From Rhodobacterales bacterium HKCCA1288 (GTDB lineage: Bacteria > Pseudomonadota > Alphaproteobacteria > Rhodobacterales > Rhodobacteraceae), in contig CP065161.1 of NCBI GenBank assembly GCA_015693905.1, positions 1,905,001 through 1,969,000 of the forward strand: a DNA stretch of 64,000 bases. The letters are read 5' to 3'. Both the position numbers and the translations under genes were made by a program. Shown piece by piece: positions 17,823-27,480 of the stretch (position 1 is its first letter; every line of letters begins with the position of its first letter). The notes under the pieces are model-generated. The model saw nothing but the letters and a program-made list of their open reading frames with translations, was not told the DNA's origin and did no database searches.

Positions 17823-18923
17823 ATGTTCCCCAAATGGTTCAATGAATGGAACTCGAAAAACCCGACCAATATTTATGGCCCTGCCATTTTGGTCGGGGTG
17901 GTGGGTGCCGCGGTCTTTGCCGCAGCTGCATTGGTCACCATCGGTCAGCCGTTCAAAACAGACACGCTGCAAACTGGCCCGCGCGGGACAGGGATGGGTG
18001 TGCCTGAATTCCAAGCTGACTTGGCGGCCTCTTATCCTGACGCGGATAATTTCTACACCACCGAGCCAATTGTTCCCGAAGCCAATGCGCGCCCGATCCG
18101 TATCGTGCGTGCCGATGCAGAGCCAACCTTGGGTTATTTGACACCTGAGAACTATGACCGATTGGTCGAGGCAATGCGTATTTGGACAGGTATCCCCGAC
18201 CTCTTTGCAGGCGAGGAAAACTACCAAACCGTGGTGGCGCGGAATATGATCGAGATGACCCAGAATATTAACGAATTCTGGGGCGGGCACGTTAACGCCA
18301 ATGCGGAAGTGGGTGTCACCTGTTACACCTGCCACCGTGGTCAGCCCGTGCCAAATAATATCTGGTTCGAAGTGTCGCCTGTGAATGAAAACGCAGGCGG
18401 TTGGTCGGCAAACCAGAACCGTGTGACGATTGTGTCAAACTCGACATCCTTGCCCTCGGATTATCTGGAAACCTATCTGCTCTTGAACGAAGACGGTCAG
18501 TATAACCGCATCGGTGTGCATGATCTGGCTTCGCGCGTGCAGCAGATTGAGGGGGATCCGCTGATCCAACATGCAGAACGCACTTATGCCTTCATGAATT
18601 ACATTGCGAATTCTTTGGGCGTGAATTGCACCTTCTGTCACAACACGCGGGCTTTCTACGATGCGGCACAGGTCACCCCACAATGGGCGACCGCAACGCT
18701 TGGCATTCAGATGGTGCAAGAGGCGCTTGACCTCTACATCCTGCCATTGGCCGATGTTCTGCCAGCAGAACGACTAGGGCCTGTGCATGGTGACGTGCCG
18801 AAATTGGCCTGTCGCACCTGTCACCAAGGGCAGCAGCGTCCATTGCGTGGCTTGAACGTGATCGCGAATTGGCCCGAGCTTGCCACAACATCGGGCGAGC
18901 CTGACTATTCGGCCTTTCAGTGA
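17823..18923 (+). CDS. pufC: PufC, reaction-centre-bound cytochrome c with three haem motifs
   Basis: Cytochrome subunit that re-reduces the photo-oxidised special pair. The 366-residue product has an N-terminal membrane segment (about residues 20-40) and no lipobox cysteine, so it is probably held by an uncleaved anchor. CxxCH motifs occur at 167-171 (CYTCH), 269-273 (CTFCH) and 330-334 (CRTCH). The family usually has four. The first is missing: where it belongs, residues 121-130 read WTGIPDLFAG with no Cys or His. Likely axial ligands are M142 or M145 and M258, with H156 for the last haem. Triheme forms are known from Rhodovulum sulfidophilum. The start overlaps the pufM stop region. Confidence 0.96.
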   Translation: MFPKWFNEWNSKNPTNIYGPAILVGVVGAAVFAAAALVTIGQPFKTDTLQTGPRGTGMGVPEFQADLAASYPDADNFYTTEPIVPEANARPIRIVRADAEPTLGYLTPENYDRLVEAMRIWTGIPDLFAGEENYQTVVARNMIEMTQNINEFWGGHVNANAEVGVTCYTCHRGQPVPNNIWFEVSPVNENAGGWSANQNRVTIVSNSTSLPSDYLETYLLLNEDGQYNRIGVHDLASRVQQIEGDPLIQHAERTYAFMNYIANSLGVNCTFCHNTRAFYDAAQVTPQWATATLGIQMVQEALDLYILPLADVLPAERLGPVHGDVPKLACRTCHQGQQRPLRGLNVIANWPELATTSGEPDYSAFQ

Positions 18924-18950
18924 TGTTTGGCTGCGGCCAAAATAAGACCC

Positions 18951-18983
18951 TGTTCTGCGGTATAGACCCTATATCGCAGAACA
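18951..18983 (+). other. Long hairpin 3' of pufC
   Basis: TGTTCTGCG at 18951-18959 pairs with CGCAGAACA at 18975-18983. The inner bases GTATAG and CTATAT extend the stem to about 15 pairs around a three-base loop. No T tract follows, so it may be an mRNA 3'-end stabiliser upstream of the true terminator at 19032. Confidence 0.6.
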
Positions 18984-19031
18984 GATCAGACCATCAGAAC
19001 TCACCTATCGTCCCTTCGTAGGTGCGCCTTG

Positions 19032-19066
19032 CCACGGGTTTGGGGTTTCCCCACCCGTGGTTTTTT
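19032..19066 (+). terminator. Intrinsic terminator of the puf operon
   Basis: CCACGGGT (19032-19039) pairs with ACCCGTGG (19053-19060), the inner GGGG/CCCC adds to the stem, and six T residues follow. It lies 109 bases after pufC and 23 bases before the dxs start, so it should separate puf transcripts from dxs, perhaps incompletely. Confidence 0.88.
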
Positions 19067-19088
19067 CTGGCTTGGGAGGGCTGGAAAG

Positions 19089-21038
19089 ATGACACGACCA
19101 ACGACCGAGCTTCTTAATCGTATTCAAAGCCCCGCAGATTTGCGCCGCATGAGTGATGACGAATTGGCCCGCCTCGCGGATGAGTTGCGAGCCGAAACGA
19201 TCTCCGCTGTATCGGAAACGGGCGGCCATCTGGGATCAAGCCTTGGTGTCGTAGAGATGACCGTGGCAATCCATGCCGTGTTCAACACCCCCTATGATAA
19301 GCTGATCTGGGATGTCGGGCATCAATGTTATCCGCATAAAATCCTGACAGGTCGGCGTGATCGCATCCGCACCTTGCGTCAAGAGGGCGGTTTGTCAGGT
19401 TTTACAAAACGCAGTGAATCGGCTTTTGACCCGTTTGGTGCGGCGCACAGTTCAACCTCAATTTCGGCGGCGCTGGGCTTTGCCATGGCGCGTGAATTGG
19501 GTGAGGCCACTGGTGATGCTATTGCCGTTATCGGGGATGGTTCGATCTCCGCAGGCATGGCCTATGAAGCCATGAACAACGCGGGCGATTTAGGGCGGCG
19601 CTTGTTCGTGATCTTGAATGACAATGATATGAGCATTGCGCCCCCTGTTGGGGCGATGTCCCGCTATCTGCAAGATTTGGCGAAACATTCGCCGCTTTCG
19701 GCATTAAAGGATATTGCCGATGGTATGGTGCCCCTCTTGCCCGAGCCATTTCGTGCGGGCGCGACCCGCGCGCGGGAGTTGGTAAAAGCGCAAATTGGCG
19801 ACTTGCCGCATGGGGAAAACCTGTTTGAGCATCTAGGTTTTGACTATATCGGCCCGATTGATGGTCATGATATGGACGCGCTCCTTGAGACGCTGCGTCA
19901 TGCGAAAACCCATGCAACAGGCCCTGTTTTGATCCACGCGGTGACAGTAAAGGGCAAAGGATATGCGCCTGCCGAAATGGCGGATGATTGTTATCATGGT
20001 GTGGCGAAGTTTGATCCGAAAACCGGTGTTCAACAAAAGGCTACTGCGAATGCGCCCAGTTACACGGGCGTGTTTGGCAAACGTCTTTTGGCTGAGGCGC
20101 AAAATGACCCAAAAGTTGTGGGTGTCACAGCCGCCATGCCAGGCGGCACGGGTCTGAACGTGATGCAGCAGGCCATGCCACACCGTATTTTTGATGTGGG
20201 CATTGCGGAACAGCATGCGGTGACATTTGCCGCCGCTTTGGCTGCAGGTGGCCTCAAGCCATTTTGTGCGATTTATTCTAGCTTCCTTCAGCGCGGTTAT
20301 GATCAGATTGTGCATGATGTGGCGCTGCAAAATTTACCCGTACGCTTTATGATTGATCGCGCAGGATTGGTGGGCGCCGATGGCCCGACACATGCAGGCG
20401 CGTTTGACATCAATTACCTCGCGGCCCTGCCCAATATGGTGGTGATGGCTTGTGCGGATGAGGCGGAATTGGTCGATATGATCGCGACCGCTGTCGCCTA
20501 TGACGATGGGCCAATTGCGCTGCGTTATCCGCGCGGTGAGGGCACTGGCGTTGCCATGCCTGAAAACGGGCAGATATTGGAAATCGGTAAGGGTCGTATT
20601 CTGCAAGAGGGCAGTGATATTGCCTTGCTCAGCCTTGGGGCGCATTTGTCCGAAGTGCAGGAAGCTGCCGCCGCCTTGGCCGCGCGCGGTATCTCTGTCA
20701 CCATCGCGGATGCAAGATTTGCCAAGCCGCTGGATACAGATTTGGTCAATGATCTGGTCGCCAATCACAAGGCCATTGTCACAGTCGAACAAGGCTCTGC
20801 ACTAGGGTTTGGTGCCTTAGTTTTACATCATCTTGCCGCCACAGGGCGTTTGGATGGTGGCGTGTCTATCCGCACCATGCATCTGCCTGATCGGTTCATT
20901 GAACATGCAAGCCCCAAGGCGATGTATCGCGATGCGGGATTGGGGGCTGATGATATTATGCGCGCAGGCTTGGCCGCGCTTGGCATTGCCGCGCCGAATT
21001 TTGAGCAAGACAGCAAAGTCGCAAAATTGAAACGCTAG
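19089..21038 (+). CDS. dxs: Dxs, 1-deoxy-D-xylulose-5-phosphate synthase
   Basis: Thiamine-diphosphate enzyme that condenses pyruvate and glyceraldehyde 3-phosphate, the entry step of the MEP isoprenoid route. The 649-residue product shows [15 protein letters not shown] near residue 75, the ThDP-binding [18 protein letters not shown] near residue 150, and the transketolase-like C-terminal half with [14 protein letters not shown] and [15 protein letters not shown]. The start ATG at 19089 follows a GGGAGGG site. The upstream extension runs through the puf terminator and is rejected. Its TAG stop overlaps the idi stop on the other strand. Confidence 0.97.
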   Translation: MTRPTTELLNRIQSPADLRRMSDDELARLADELRAETISAVSETGGHLGSSLGVVEMTVAIHAVFNTPYDKLIWDVGHQCYPHKILTGRRDRIRTLRQEGGLSGFTKRSESAFDPFGAAHSSTSISAALGFAMARELGEATGDAIAVIGDGSISAGMAYEAMNNAGDLGRRLFVILNDNDMSIAPPVGAMSRYLQDLAKHSPLSALKDIADGMVPLLPEPFRAGATRARELVKAQIGDLPHGENLFEHLGFDYIGPIDGHDMDALLETLRHAKTHATGPVLIHAVTVKGKGYAPAEMADDCYHGVAKFDPKTGVQQKATANAPSYTGVFGKRLLAEAQNDPKVVGVTAAMPGGTGLNVMQQAMPHRIFDVGIAEQHAVTFAAALAAGGLKPFCAIYSSFLQRGYDQIVHDVALQNLPVRFMIDRAGLVGADGPTHAGAFDINYLAALPNMVVMACADEAELVDMIATAVAYDDGPIALRYPRGEGTGVAMPENGQILEIGKGRILQEGSDIALLSLGAHLSEVQEAAAALAARGISVTIADARFAKPLDTDLVNDLVANHKAIVTVEQGSALGFGALVLHHLAATGRLDGGVSIRTMHLPDRFIEHASPKAMYRDAGLGADDIMRAGLAALGIAAPNFEQDSKVAKLKR

Positions 21039-21568
21039 ACCTTTGCGTCAGCGCCAAAAATCTTTGCCGCGTGTTCCTCAAGATAGATCCTGAGCCACGG
21101 GGTAAAGCTCTGCGGCGCTGCTTTGACGCGCGCGGATAGACCATCGAGATCCATCCAAGCAATATCGACCACCTCATCGGGATTGGGCGTTGGCTCAATC
21201 TGCGGGGGCAACGCGCCGACAAATATATCGACAAGTTCATGCTCGATGAGCCCGCCGCCAACATCCGCGCGGTATTCCACGCGATCGCGTTTTTCCAACG
21301 CAATGATGGGTAGGCCTAGTTCCTCGCCCAAACGGCGTTGCGCACAGCTAAGCGCATCTTCGTTCCAATGTGGGTGGGTGCAGCAGGTGTTCGTCCAAAG
21401 TCCAGGTGTATGGTATTTCGACAAGGCCCGCCGCTGCATCAATACTTTGGTCCCGCGCATCAGAAAGACGGAAATCGCCTTATGACGCAATCCGCGCTGA
21501 TGCGCCAACAGCTTGTCTACAGGTTTTAGCTCATCCCCGATCCATGCGGGGATCATGACATCATCCAT
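21035..21568 (-). CDS. idi: Idi, isopentenyl-diphosphate delta-isomerase (type I)
   Basis: Interconverts isopentenyl and dimethylallyl diphosphate, supplying the starter for CrtE. The 177-residue product has the type I features [10 protein letters not shown] (catalytic cysteine region) and a Nudix-like segment [11 protein letters not shown], with ENTRY conserved HELVDIFVG near the middle. It heads downstream in the bchG-pucC-like-bchP-idi run, 2 bases after bchP. The stop codon shares CTAG with the dxs stop on the opposite strand. Confidence 0.95.
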   Translation of the reverse strand: MDDVMIPAWIGDELKPVDKLLAHQRGLRHKAISVFLMRGTKVLMQRRALSKYHTPGLWTNTCCTHPHWNEDALSCAQRRLGEELGLPIIALEKRDRVEYRADVGGGLIEHELVDIFVGALPPQIEPTPNPDEVVDIAWMDLDGLSARVKAAPQSFTPWLRIYLEEHAAKIFGADAKV

Positions 21569-21570
21569 CG

Positions 21571-22755
21571 CTACACACGTGTCGCAGAAATTAAACCCGT
21601 CAAATGGGCCAGATTTTTAACACCGATCTTGATATGCGCCAAAGGCCGCGCTTTGACCAGTTTCTTGTTCATATAGGCCTCGAAGGTCAGGCGCTGCACA
21701 TCAATATCGTGACACAGGCTGACAAAGCGCTCGCGCCGCTCATCGGATCGGTAATAGGCGTTTTGCATCGCGCTCAAAACTTTGAACACGCCCTTATGTT
21801 CGCGCATGAACAACCGCCGCGCCAGATCTAGGTCTTTGATACGGCCTGATTGCAGCTTTGCTGCGGCGGCTGTGGCCGCCACACGGCCACCCACCATGGC
21901 ATAATAAATTCCTTCGCCCGAAGAGGGGGCAACCACACCTGCTGCATCGCCCGCAAGCACGACATCGCGCCCATTGTCCCAACGGTCGAGCGGTTTGAGG
22001 GGAATAGGCGCCCCCTCGCGGCGAATGGTTTTGCAATTGGCCAGATGTGAAAACGCGCGCAAATCAGCGGTGGCTTTTTTCAAATCAACCTCTTTATCCA
22101 TCGACCCCATACCAATGGATGCGGATTTCCCATGTGGGAAAACCCAACCATAGAAGTCAGGGCTGATCCGTCCGTCATAGACCACATCACAACGATCCGG
22201 GTCATAAGCATCGGTGCCGCCTTCGGGGGCCTCGACAATTTCGTGATAGGCAATGACGTAAGGAATGCGATCACCGCCCTTGACCTCGTCCCGCGCCACG
22301 TTCGAGCGCGCGCCATCCGCCCCAATGACCACCGCACAGGTCAAACGGCGGGTGTCGCCTGTTTCTTTGTCGCGATAGATGACATGTGTGCCTTGTGCAT
22401 CGCGTTCGATCTTTGTGTAGGTGCCTGTGAAACGCTCGGCCCCTGCATCAGCGGCGCGGACACGCAGGAATTCATCGAAATTTTCCCGATCCACCATGCC
22501 GACAAAGCCGTTTTCAATCGGAATATCCACTTTGCGCCCTGTTGGTGAGATCATCCGCGCCGTTGTGATCTTTGCAACGATCTGCGTGTCTGGAATGTCA
22601 AAATCAGCGATTAAGCGGGGTGGGATTGCGCCGCCGCAGGGCTTGATCCGTCCTGCGCGATCCAACAAAGCAACACGATGGCCAGACAGCGCCAGATCAT
22701 GTGCGGCGGTCGCCCCTGATGGGCCACCCCCTACGACAACAACATCATAATCCAT
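21571..22755 (-). CDS. bchP: BchP, geranylgeranyl (bacterio)chlorophyll reductase
   Basis: FAD-dependent reductase that saturates three double bonds of the geranylgeranyl tail to phytyl. The 394-residue product starts MDYDVVVVGGGPSGATAAHDLA, a dinucleotide-binding fold. It continues with PCGGAIPPRLI near residue 40 and the second flavin-contact motif VVLAGDAAGVVAPSSGEGIYYAM near residue 272, a hallmark of the family. The ATG at 22755 is chosen to match the family; an upstream ATG at 22812 adds 19 unrelated residues and runs into the PucC-family gene. The two genes are nearly contiguous. Confidence 0.96.
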   Translation of the reverse strand: MDYDVVVVGGGPSGATAAHDLALSGHRVALLDRAGRIKPCGGAIPPRLIADFDIPDTQIVAKITTARMISPTGRKVDIPIENGFVGMVDRENFDEFLRVRAADAGAERFTGTYTKIERDAQGTHVIYRDKETGDTRRLTCAVVIGADGARSNVARDEVKGGDRIPYVIAYHEIVEAPEGGTDAYDPDRCDVVYDGRISPDFYGWVFPHGKSASIGMGSMDKEVDLKKATADLRAFSHLANCKTIRREGAPIPLKPLDRWDNGRDVVLAGDAAGVVAPSSGEGIYYAMVGGRVAATAAAAKLQSGRIKDLDLARRLFMREHKGVFKVLSAMQNAYYRSDERRERFVSLCHDIDVQRLTFEAYMNKKLVKARPLAHIKIGVKNLAHLTGLISATRV

Positions 22756-22756
22756 T

Positions 22757-24049
22757 TTATTCTCCTGGCACTGAAAGGGGCGTGGAAAGTCTTGGTTGCG
22801 CGGGCCCTGCAATCACGCGTGCCGCCATAAGGGCGGATGCGATATAAAGCGCGGCCTCGAATAAAAACACGGCGGCAAACCCATCGGCATCGCCCATCAC
22901 AGGGCGCGCCAGATCAACAAGGGCGGCGCCGATCAGACCACCAAACCCTGCGGCAATTGCTTGGGCTGCCCCCCAAAGGCCCATTCTCGTGCCTTCGCGG
23001 GCGGTGCGGCCTTCGCCTGCAAGCGCCATCATAGATCCGATGGCCGCAACAGCGAAAACGCCGTTGAAAAACCCCATGGCCACCACGGCGGGCAAAAGTG
23101 GTGCGCTTGGCCCGATTTGACCAAGCCATGCAATCACGAGGAGCGCGGCAGCAGACCCTAAACACCCCCCCACCACCCATTGGCGGAGGCTGCCAAGGCG
23201 CAGCGCGGTTCCCGCAACGCCCACTAAGACCATACCCAAAAACACGCCGCCATTTTGTGCGCCAGAGAGGGAGGTTGATTGACCTGGGGTGAAGTGAAAC
23301 ACGAGGCCCGAATAGGGTTCTAGGATCAATTCCTGCATGAAATAGGCAGACATGCTGAGGAACACGAAGATCGTGAAATGGCGCGCTTTGCGCTCGGCCC
23401 AAATTTCACGCAAGCCCTCCAAAAAGGGTGCGGATTGTTCTTCGGCGCGGGCGGTGACCTTCGCTTCAATGCCCCAGATGGACAAAATCGTCAGACCCAC
23501 AGCGCCAAATGACACCACGCTGACCACAGCCATCAGTCGCGTATGGCTATAGGGGTCGAGGAATTGACCAGCGACCCCAGCGGTTACGGCAATGCCGAAT
23601 ATCATCAAAAGCCATGTGATGGTGGCCGCAGCAGGACGGCGTGCAGGGTCGGTTGCGGTTGCCAAAAGCGCCAATAGTGATGTGCCAGATGCCCCAACCC
23701 CAACACCGATCATCACATAGGCCAAGATGGAGACGGATAGGCCGAGCATGTAATGGCTTGCAAAAAGTGACAGCGCATAAGCCGCCAAACCTGCGCCGCT
23801 CGCCAAAATCACCATGCCCCCGATGATCCAACGGCTGCGCGATCGGCCTGTATCCGAGCGATAACCCCATTGGGGTCGAGTGATTTGAATGGCGTAATGC
23901 AACCCAACCAAGAGGCCGGGCAGGATCGCAGGCAGGGCCAATTCCACAACCATGAGGCGGTTTAGGGTCGAGGTTGTTAAAACCACAATTGCGCCAAGGC
24001 ACAGCTGAATAAACCCAAGTCGAATAATCTGCACCCATGTCAGGCTCAT
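22757..24049 (-). CDS. BCH/PucC-family major facilitator protein
   Basis: A 430-residue membrane protein with about 12 hydrophobic segments and the PucC-family entry LNRLMVVELALPAILPGLLVGLHYA. It is the counterpart of the open frame known as orf428 between bchG and bchP in Rhodobacter, often listed as a bacteriochlorophyll synthase 44.5 kDa chain. Its real role is probably pigment delivery or complex assembly rather than catalysis. The start MSLTWVQIIRL is used because it falls 4 bases after the bchG stop. It is a paralogue of LhaA at 36.3 kb. Confidence 0.92.
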   Translation of the reverse strand: MSLTWVQIIRLGFIQLCLGAIVVLTTSTLNRLMVVELALPAILPGLLVGLHYAIQITRPQWGYRSDTGRSRSRWIIGGMVILASGAGLAAYALSLFASHYMLGLSVSILAYVMIGVGVGASGTSLLALLATATDPARRPAAATITWLLMIFGIAVTAGVAGQFLDPYSHTRLMAVVSVVSFGAVGLTILSIWGIEAKVTARAEEQSAPFLEGLREIWAERKARHFTIFVFLSMSAYFMQELILEPYSGLVFHFTPGQSTSLSGAQNGGVFLGMVLVGVAGTALRLGSLRQWVVGGCLGSAAALLVIAWLGQIGPSAPLLPAVVAMGFFNGVFAVAAIGSMMALAGEGRTAREGTRMGLWGAAQAIAAGFGGLIGAALVDLARPVMGDADGFAAVFLFEAALYIASALMAARVIAGPAQPRLSTPLSVPGE

Positions 24050-24053
24050 GTCG

Positions 24054-24968
24054 CTATCCCCCCAAGCCGCGCAGGCCAAAGGCCGCGATCATCATGCCCG
24101 AGACATAAAGCGAGACGCCTGTGGCATTATACCAAGGCGCGCGTTCTTTTGGGTTTTGCATTAAAACCTGCATCGCGGCGATTTGCGCCAACAGCGAGGC
24201 CGTGATGAAAAAGCCGAACCAAGGCCTGTCCCAGTGGAACATCAAAAGAATGACGATGAATTGGGGAATGGCCATCACCCATGCCGCCACCAATGCGGCG
24301 CGGCGTGGGCCAAGGGTTACGGGCAGCGAATTCACGCCCATTTGGCGGTCGCCTTCTAAGGCCTTAAAGTCATTGAGCGTCATGATCCCATGCGCGCCAA
24401 TCCCGTATAGCAGCGCCGTTATCACGATGGGCCAAGACGGCGCACCTGCCGATAAAACCGCAGCGCCCGTGAACCAAGGCAAGCTTTCATAAGACAGACC
24501 AACCAATCCAGGCCCCAAAATGCCTGATCGTTTCAGGCGAACAGGCTCGGCGGAGTAGGCCCAAGCAGCGGCGATCGCCACAAGCGTTGCGCCAAATCCC
24601 CAAGGGCCAAGCGCAAGCCCGATGATGGCGGCAGCGCCTGACATGAGAATTGCAATCCACAATCCCCATTTTCCAGGGATGCGCCCCGAAGGGATGGGGC
24701 GATAGGGTTCGTTGATCGCGTCCACATGACGGTCGCACCAATCATTGGCTGCTTGGCTCATCCCGCAGACAATCGGCCCCGCCAAGATAATACCCAAAGC
24801 CAAGCCCAACCAATGGCCCGAAGTAGCCATTCCTGTGGAAATTGCCCCGCAAAGATAAGCCCACATTGGGGGAAACCATGTAATGGGTTTAAGGAGCGTC
24901 AAGACGGCGCGTGGTTCAGGAAAGGCACGCGGGGTCTGGCGGGTATGCGTGTCGGTCGTTACGCTCAT
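24054..24968 (-). CDS. bchG: BchG, bacteriochlorophyll synthase
   Basis: UbiA-family prenyltransferase that esterifies bacteriochlorophyllide a with geranylgeranyl diphosphate. The 304-residue membrane protein has the first Asp-rich motif NDWCDRHVDAINEPYRPIPSG near residues 75-95 and a second Asp-containing loop with TLNDFKALEGDRQMG near residue 200. It starts at ATG 24968, two bases from a PpsR box that therefore lies over its translation start region. It leads the bchG-pucC-like-bchP-idi run. Confidence 0.96.
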   Translation of the reverse strand: MSVTTDTHTRQTPRAFPEPRAVLTLLKPITWFPPMWAYLCGAISTGMATSGHWLGLALGIILAGPIVCGMSQAANDWCDRHVDAINEPYRPIPSGRIPGKWGLWIAILMSGAAAIIGLALGPWGFGATLVAIAAAWAYSAEPVRLKRSGILGPGLVGLSYESLPWFTGAAVLSAGAPSWPIVITALLYGIGAHGIMTLNDFKALEGDRQMGVNSLPVTLGPRRAALVAAWVMAIPQFIVILLMFHWDRPWFGFFITASLLAQIAAMQVLMQNPKERAPWYNATGVSLYVSGMMIAAFGLRGLGG

Positions 24969-24970
24969 AC

Positions 24971-24988
24971 TGTCAAGTTACACTGACA
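24971..24988. promoter_or_regulatory. PpsR/CrtJ-type operator, bchG site 1
   Basis: TGTCAAGTTACACTGACA is an exact TGT-N12-ACA palindrome with strong inner bases. It ends two bases before the bchG ATG, so binding would block the 5' end of the message rather than only the promoter. Confidence 0.86.
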
Positions 24989-25005
24989 GTAAGCGACTCG
25001 GCAAG

Positions 25006-25023
25006 TGTAAACTATACTTGACG
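25006..25023. promoter_or_regulatory. PpsR/CrtJ-type operator, bchG site 2 (one mismatch)
   Basis: TGTAAACTATACTTGACG matches the TGT-N12-ACA pattern except for a final G. It lies 17 bases beyond site 1, between bchG and the end of ppsR. The paired arrangement supports it despite the mismatch. Confidence 0.65.
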
Positions 25024-25065
25024 CACGCACCAAAAGACGCGCGATGCCCAAGTTTTAAGGGGGAT

Positions 25066-26502
25066 TTACTGGCCGTTCTTGTTCAAAAGCCCGTATTTGC
25101 GCAGTTTCACATAGAGTGACTGACGCGACAGGCCTAACATCTCGGCGGCTGCAACGCGGTTGTTATCCGTCAATTCCACGGCGGTTTCGATGCACATCTT
25201 CTCAACCACATCGGTGGTTGCTGCGACAATTTCCTTGAGGGGTGCGGAACCCACCAAGTCCATCACATTGCGCATCGCATCATCACCTACAGGCGCGCCT
25301 GCAGGAACCGGTGAGCTTGGCTCGCGCACAACTTCCATTCGAGATGTGTCACGGATCACAAAGGCAAAACCGCCCATGGATTGACCCATCATGTGAGTTG
25401 CTGAAATCTCGACCGAAAGCTGTGAGCCATAGCTGCCCTCAAGCCGCGTGGAATAAACCCGCATTTTCCCCGCGCGCGAGGCGTTGTCGATCAACACTTT
25501 CATGTCAACGCTGCCGCGGATCAAAAACTCACTGAGGGATTTTCCGCGAATATCGCTCAGCCGCGCAGTATCGCAGAGGCCAAGGAACGCGTCATTCGCA
25601 GATTTTATGGTGCCGTGGTTATCTGTAAAGACAATCGCATCTGCACCATGTTGATAGAGGATTGCCATCGCCTCAGACAGCTCGGCAGCGATCACCTCAG
25701 AGGTGCCATCAACTTCAATCCGACAGAGCAATGTATTGTCGCCCGCAGCACGGAACAGCGATGGATAAAGCGATACAGATTTATTCTGTCGCTTGGTCGT
25801 GACAATCATCGGCCCACCGATGCTGTCACCTGCGCGCGCCACCAAGGTTTCGATGAATTCAACCCGCCGTTTGCCTTCGAATTCAGTGGCAAAGGTGGCG
25901 CCAGTTAGACTATCAGCTGTACCACCCAGCGCCTGCGCGGCGGCGGTGTTAAGATCGGTGATCCGACCAGAATTCACATCCACCAAAATAAGCGCATCGC
26001 GCGCAGCTTCCATGATCACGCGGTAGCGTGTTTCGTAATCGCGGTGGGTTTCGTAATCTTTTTCAAGGGCAAGCTGTGCTTTGACCAAGCGGTGCTGCAA
26101 TTCCGCAATTGGGCGCAGATCGCGGCCAAGCATGAGAATAATATCATCCCGCCCCGTTTTGTGGAGCGTGTAGCGAATTGGGAATTCCCAACTGGCATTG
26201 TCGTAGTGATTGACCTCAATCGCTTCGACTTTGTTTTTCTTGCCGCCCCGATAGGCCTCGAGCTGTGCCTCTAGTTTGGATAGCGAATCCTCGGCCATGA
26301 ATTCGCGAATATCGCGGTCTTTCCAATGGTCGAGTCGGCCCAAACTGGGGTTCAGGGGATTGGTGATAACCGAACGGACAAGACCAGATGTGTCTAGCAC
26401 AATCGCTAAATCCGCCGCAGTCGCGACAATATCGTTAAAATGCTCAGGCGCGATAGGCGGGCCTGCGGGCTGATCCCAAAAATCTGTTCCGCGCGTGTTC
26501 AT
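25066..26502 (-). CDS. ppsR: PpsR/CrtJ, redox-responsive repressor of photosynthesis genes
   Basis: Transcription factor that represses bch, crt and puc promoters under oxygen. The 478-residue product has an N-terminal PAS-like part, two central PAS domains (about 160-270 and 285-385) and a C-terminal Fis-type helix-turn-helix with NNRVAAAEMLGLSRQSLYVKL near residue 450. A cysteine at EKMCIE just before the HTH and another at LLCRIE sit where the redox-active cysteines of CrtJ/PpsR lie. Its predicted sites are the 18-base palindromes listed in this window. It is 22 bases downstream of ppaA/aerR. Confidence 0.96.
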   Translation of the reverse strand: MNTRGTDFWDQPAGPPIAPEHFNDIVATAADLAIVLDTSGLVRSVITNPLNPSLGRLDHWKDRDIREFMAEDSLSKLEAQLEAYRGGKKNKVEAIEVNHYDNASWEFPIRYTLHKTGRDDIILMLGRDLRPIAELQHRLVKAQLALEKDYETHRDYETRYRVIMEAARDALILVDVNSGRITDLNTAAAQALGGTADSLTGATFATEFEGKRRVEFIETLVARAGDSIGGPMIVTTKRQNKSVSLYPSLFRAAGDNTLLCRIEVDGTSEVIAAELSEAMAILYQHGADAIVFTDNHGTIKSANDAFLGLCDTARLSDIRGKSLSEFLIRGSVDMKVLIDNASRAGKMRVYSTRLEGSYGSQLSVEISATHMMGQSMGGFAFVIRDTSRMEVVREPSSPVPAGAPVGDDAMRNVMDLVGSAPLKEIVAATTDVVEKMCIETAVELTDNNRVAAAEMLGLSRQSLYVKLRKYGLLNKNGQ

Positions 26503-26523
26503 ACGACGTTCCGTCCGTTTCCG

Positions 26524-27342
26524 TTACCTGTTCTCGGTCGCATCGTTTCGTTCAGTGCCTTGCGACGCTTGGGCGGGCTCAACGTCTGTTTTTGTTAGCC
26601 CACAAAATTCAAGCGCAGCTTCGATATCAGCGGTCGCGAAGTCCGCCCCTGTGATGCCGACCGTATCGAGGCCAGAGTCAATAATAGACCCCCCCACGAT
26701 GACGGGCGTTATACGAGGAACGCTCTGCTTTATTATTTCCACCAAATCCTTTACGGATGCAAGCGTTCTGCGTCCAGCCGCCGTGACACCTATCATGTCA
26801 TACTTAAAACGCTTCACCCGCTCGGCAACCTGCCGTGCGTGTTGAGACACGGAAATATGAACATCGTAACCACGCCGTCTAAGCTGATCGGCAACAACAA
26901 ATACACCGAGCGTATGATGCTCAGGATACGGAACAACCAATAGAATCGTGCCGCGGTTTTTGACAATTTCGCGGCGTTGCTGCGTGGTCAGTCCACGCAC
27001 TGTTTCCTGCAATCGGGCCGAGCCGATGGAAACCTCGGCAAAGCTCAAACTGTCATTGGCCCATCGGAAACCCATCAAACGGGCGGTCGCGGGAATGACA
27101 TAGTCAATGGTATCCTCGATGCTGACACCTTCTTGGGCCAGCTTGGTGAGGGCATCGTGACGATGCGCCTCTTCGGGCGAGATGAATGCCTCTGATAAGG
27201 TTTCAAGACGGCGCGCGAGGCCCTCGGGCGTGGGTGCTGATTGACGCGCCAAAACAGAAATCGCGGCCTTGGCCAGCGAAGTAATTTCTGCCGTGCGTTT
27301 TTCCGTCCCTTTGCGGGACGTAGCGTCACCGTCTTGGGTCAT
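26524..27342 (-). CDS. ppaA: PpaA/AerR, cobalamin-binding-domain antirepressor
   Basis: Regulator that acts on PpsR/CrtJ activity in Rhodobacter. The 272-residue product has a helical N-terminal half and a C-terminal B12-binding-like (SCHIC) domain starting near residue 140 with LLVVPYPEHHTLGVF; the E-x-H-x-x-G pattern supplies the histidine expected to contact cobalamin or haem. A GAGGAG site four bases before the ATG at 27342 supports this start. The frame stays open upstream to an ATG at 27699 with another ATG at 27453, so a long isoform like the long AerR of R. capsulatus is possible. Confidence 0.93.
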   Translation of the reverse strand: MTQDGDATSRKGTEKRTAEITSLAKAAISVLARQSAPTPEGLARRLETLSEAFISPEEAHRHDALTKLAQEGVSIEDTIDYVIPATARLMGFRWANDSLSFAEVSIGSARLQETVRGLTTQQRREIVKNRGTILLVVPYPEHHTLGVFVVADQLRRRGYDVHISVSQHARQVAERVKRFKYDMIGVTAAGRRTLASVKDLVEIIKQSVPRITPVIVGGSIIDSGLDTVGITGADFATADIEAALEFCGLTKTDVEPAQASQGTERNDATENR

Positions 27343-27480
27343 TCGGCTCCTCACCACCAACAAGACTGAAGAGAAGGCAGTCTTACTGGCCTGTGTTAAA
27401 AGATCGGGGCGATCTTTTTCCTTGTATTGGCCGCTATAGTCGCGGCCCGTCATCTGTCTGCCGCGTGTGTTGCACAACCG

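Noticed and set aside
17822-19031. A pufX gene after pufM
   Set aside because: The frame after pufM is a clear cytochrome PufC, and no PufX-like small membrane frame follows.
19029-19088. A dxs start 20 codons upstream
   Set aside because: The extension would be translated from the terminator stem and has no family resemblance; the ATG at 19089 has a good ribosome site.
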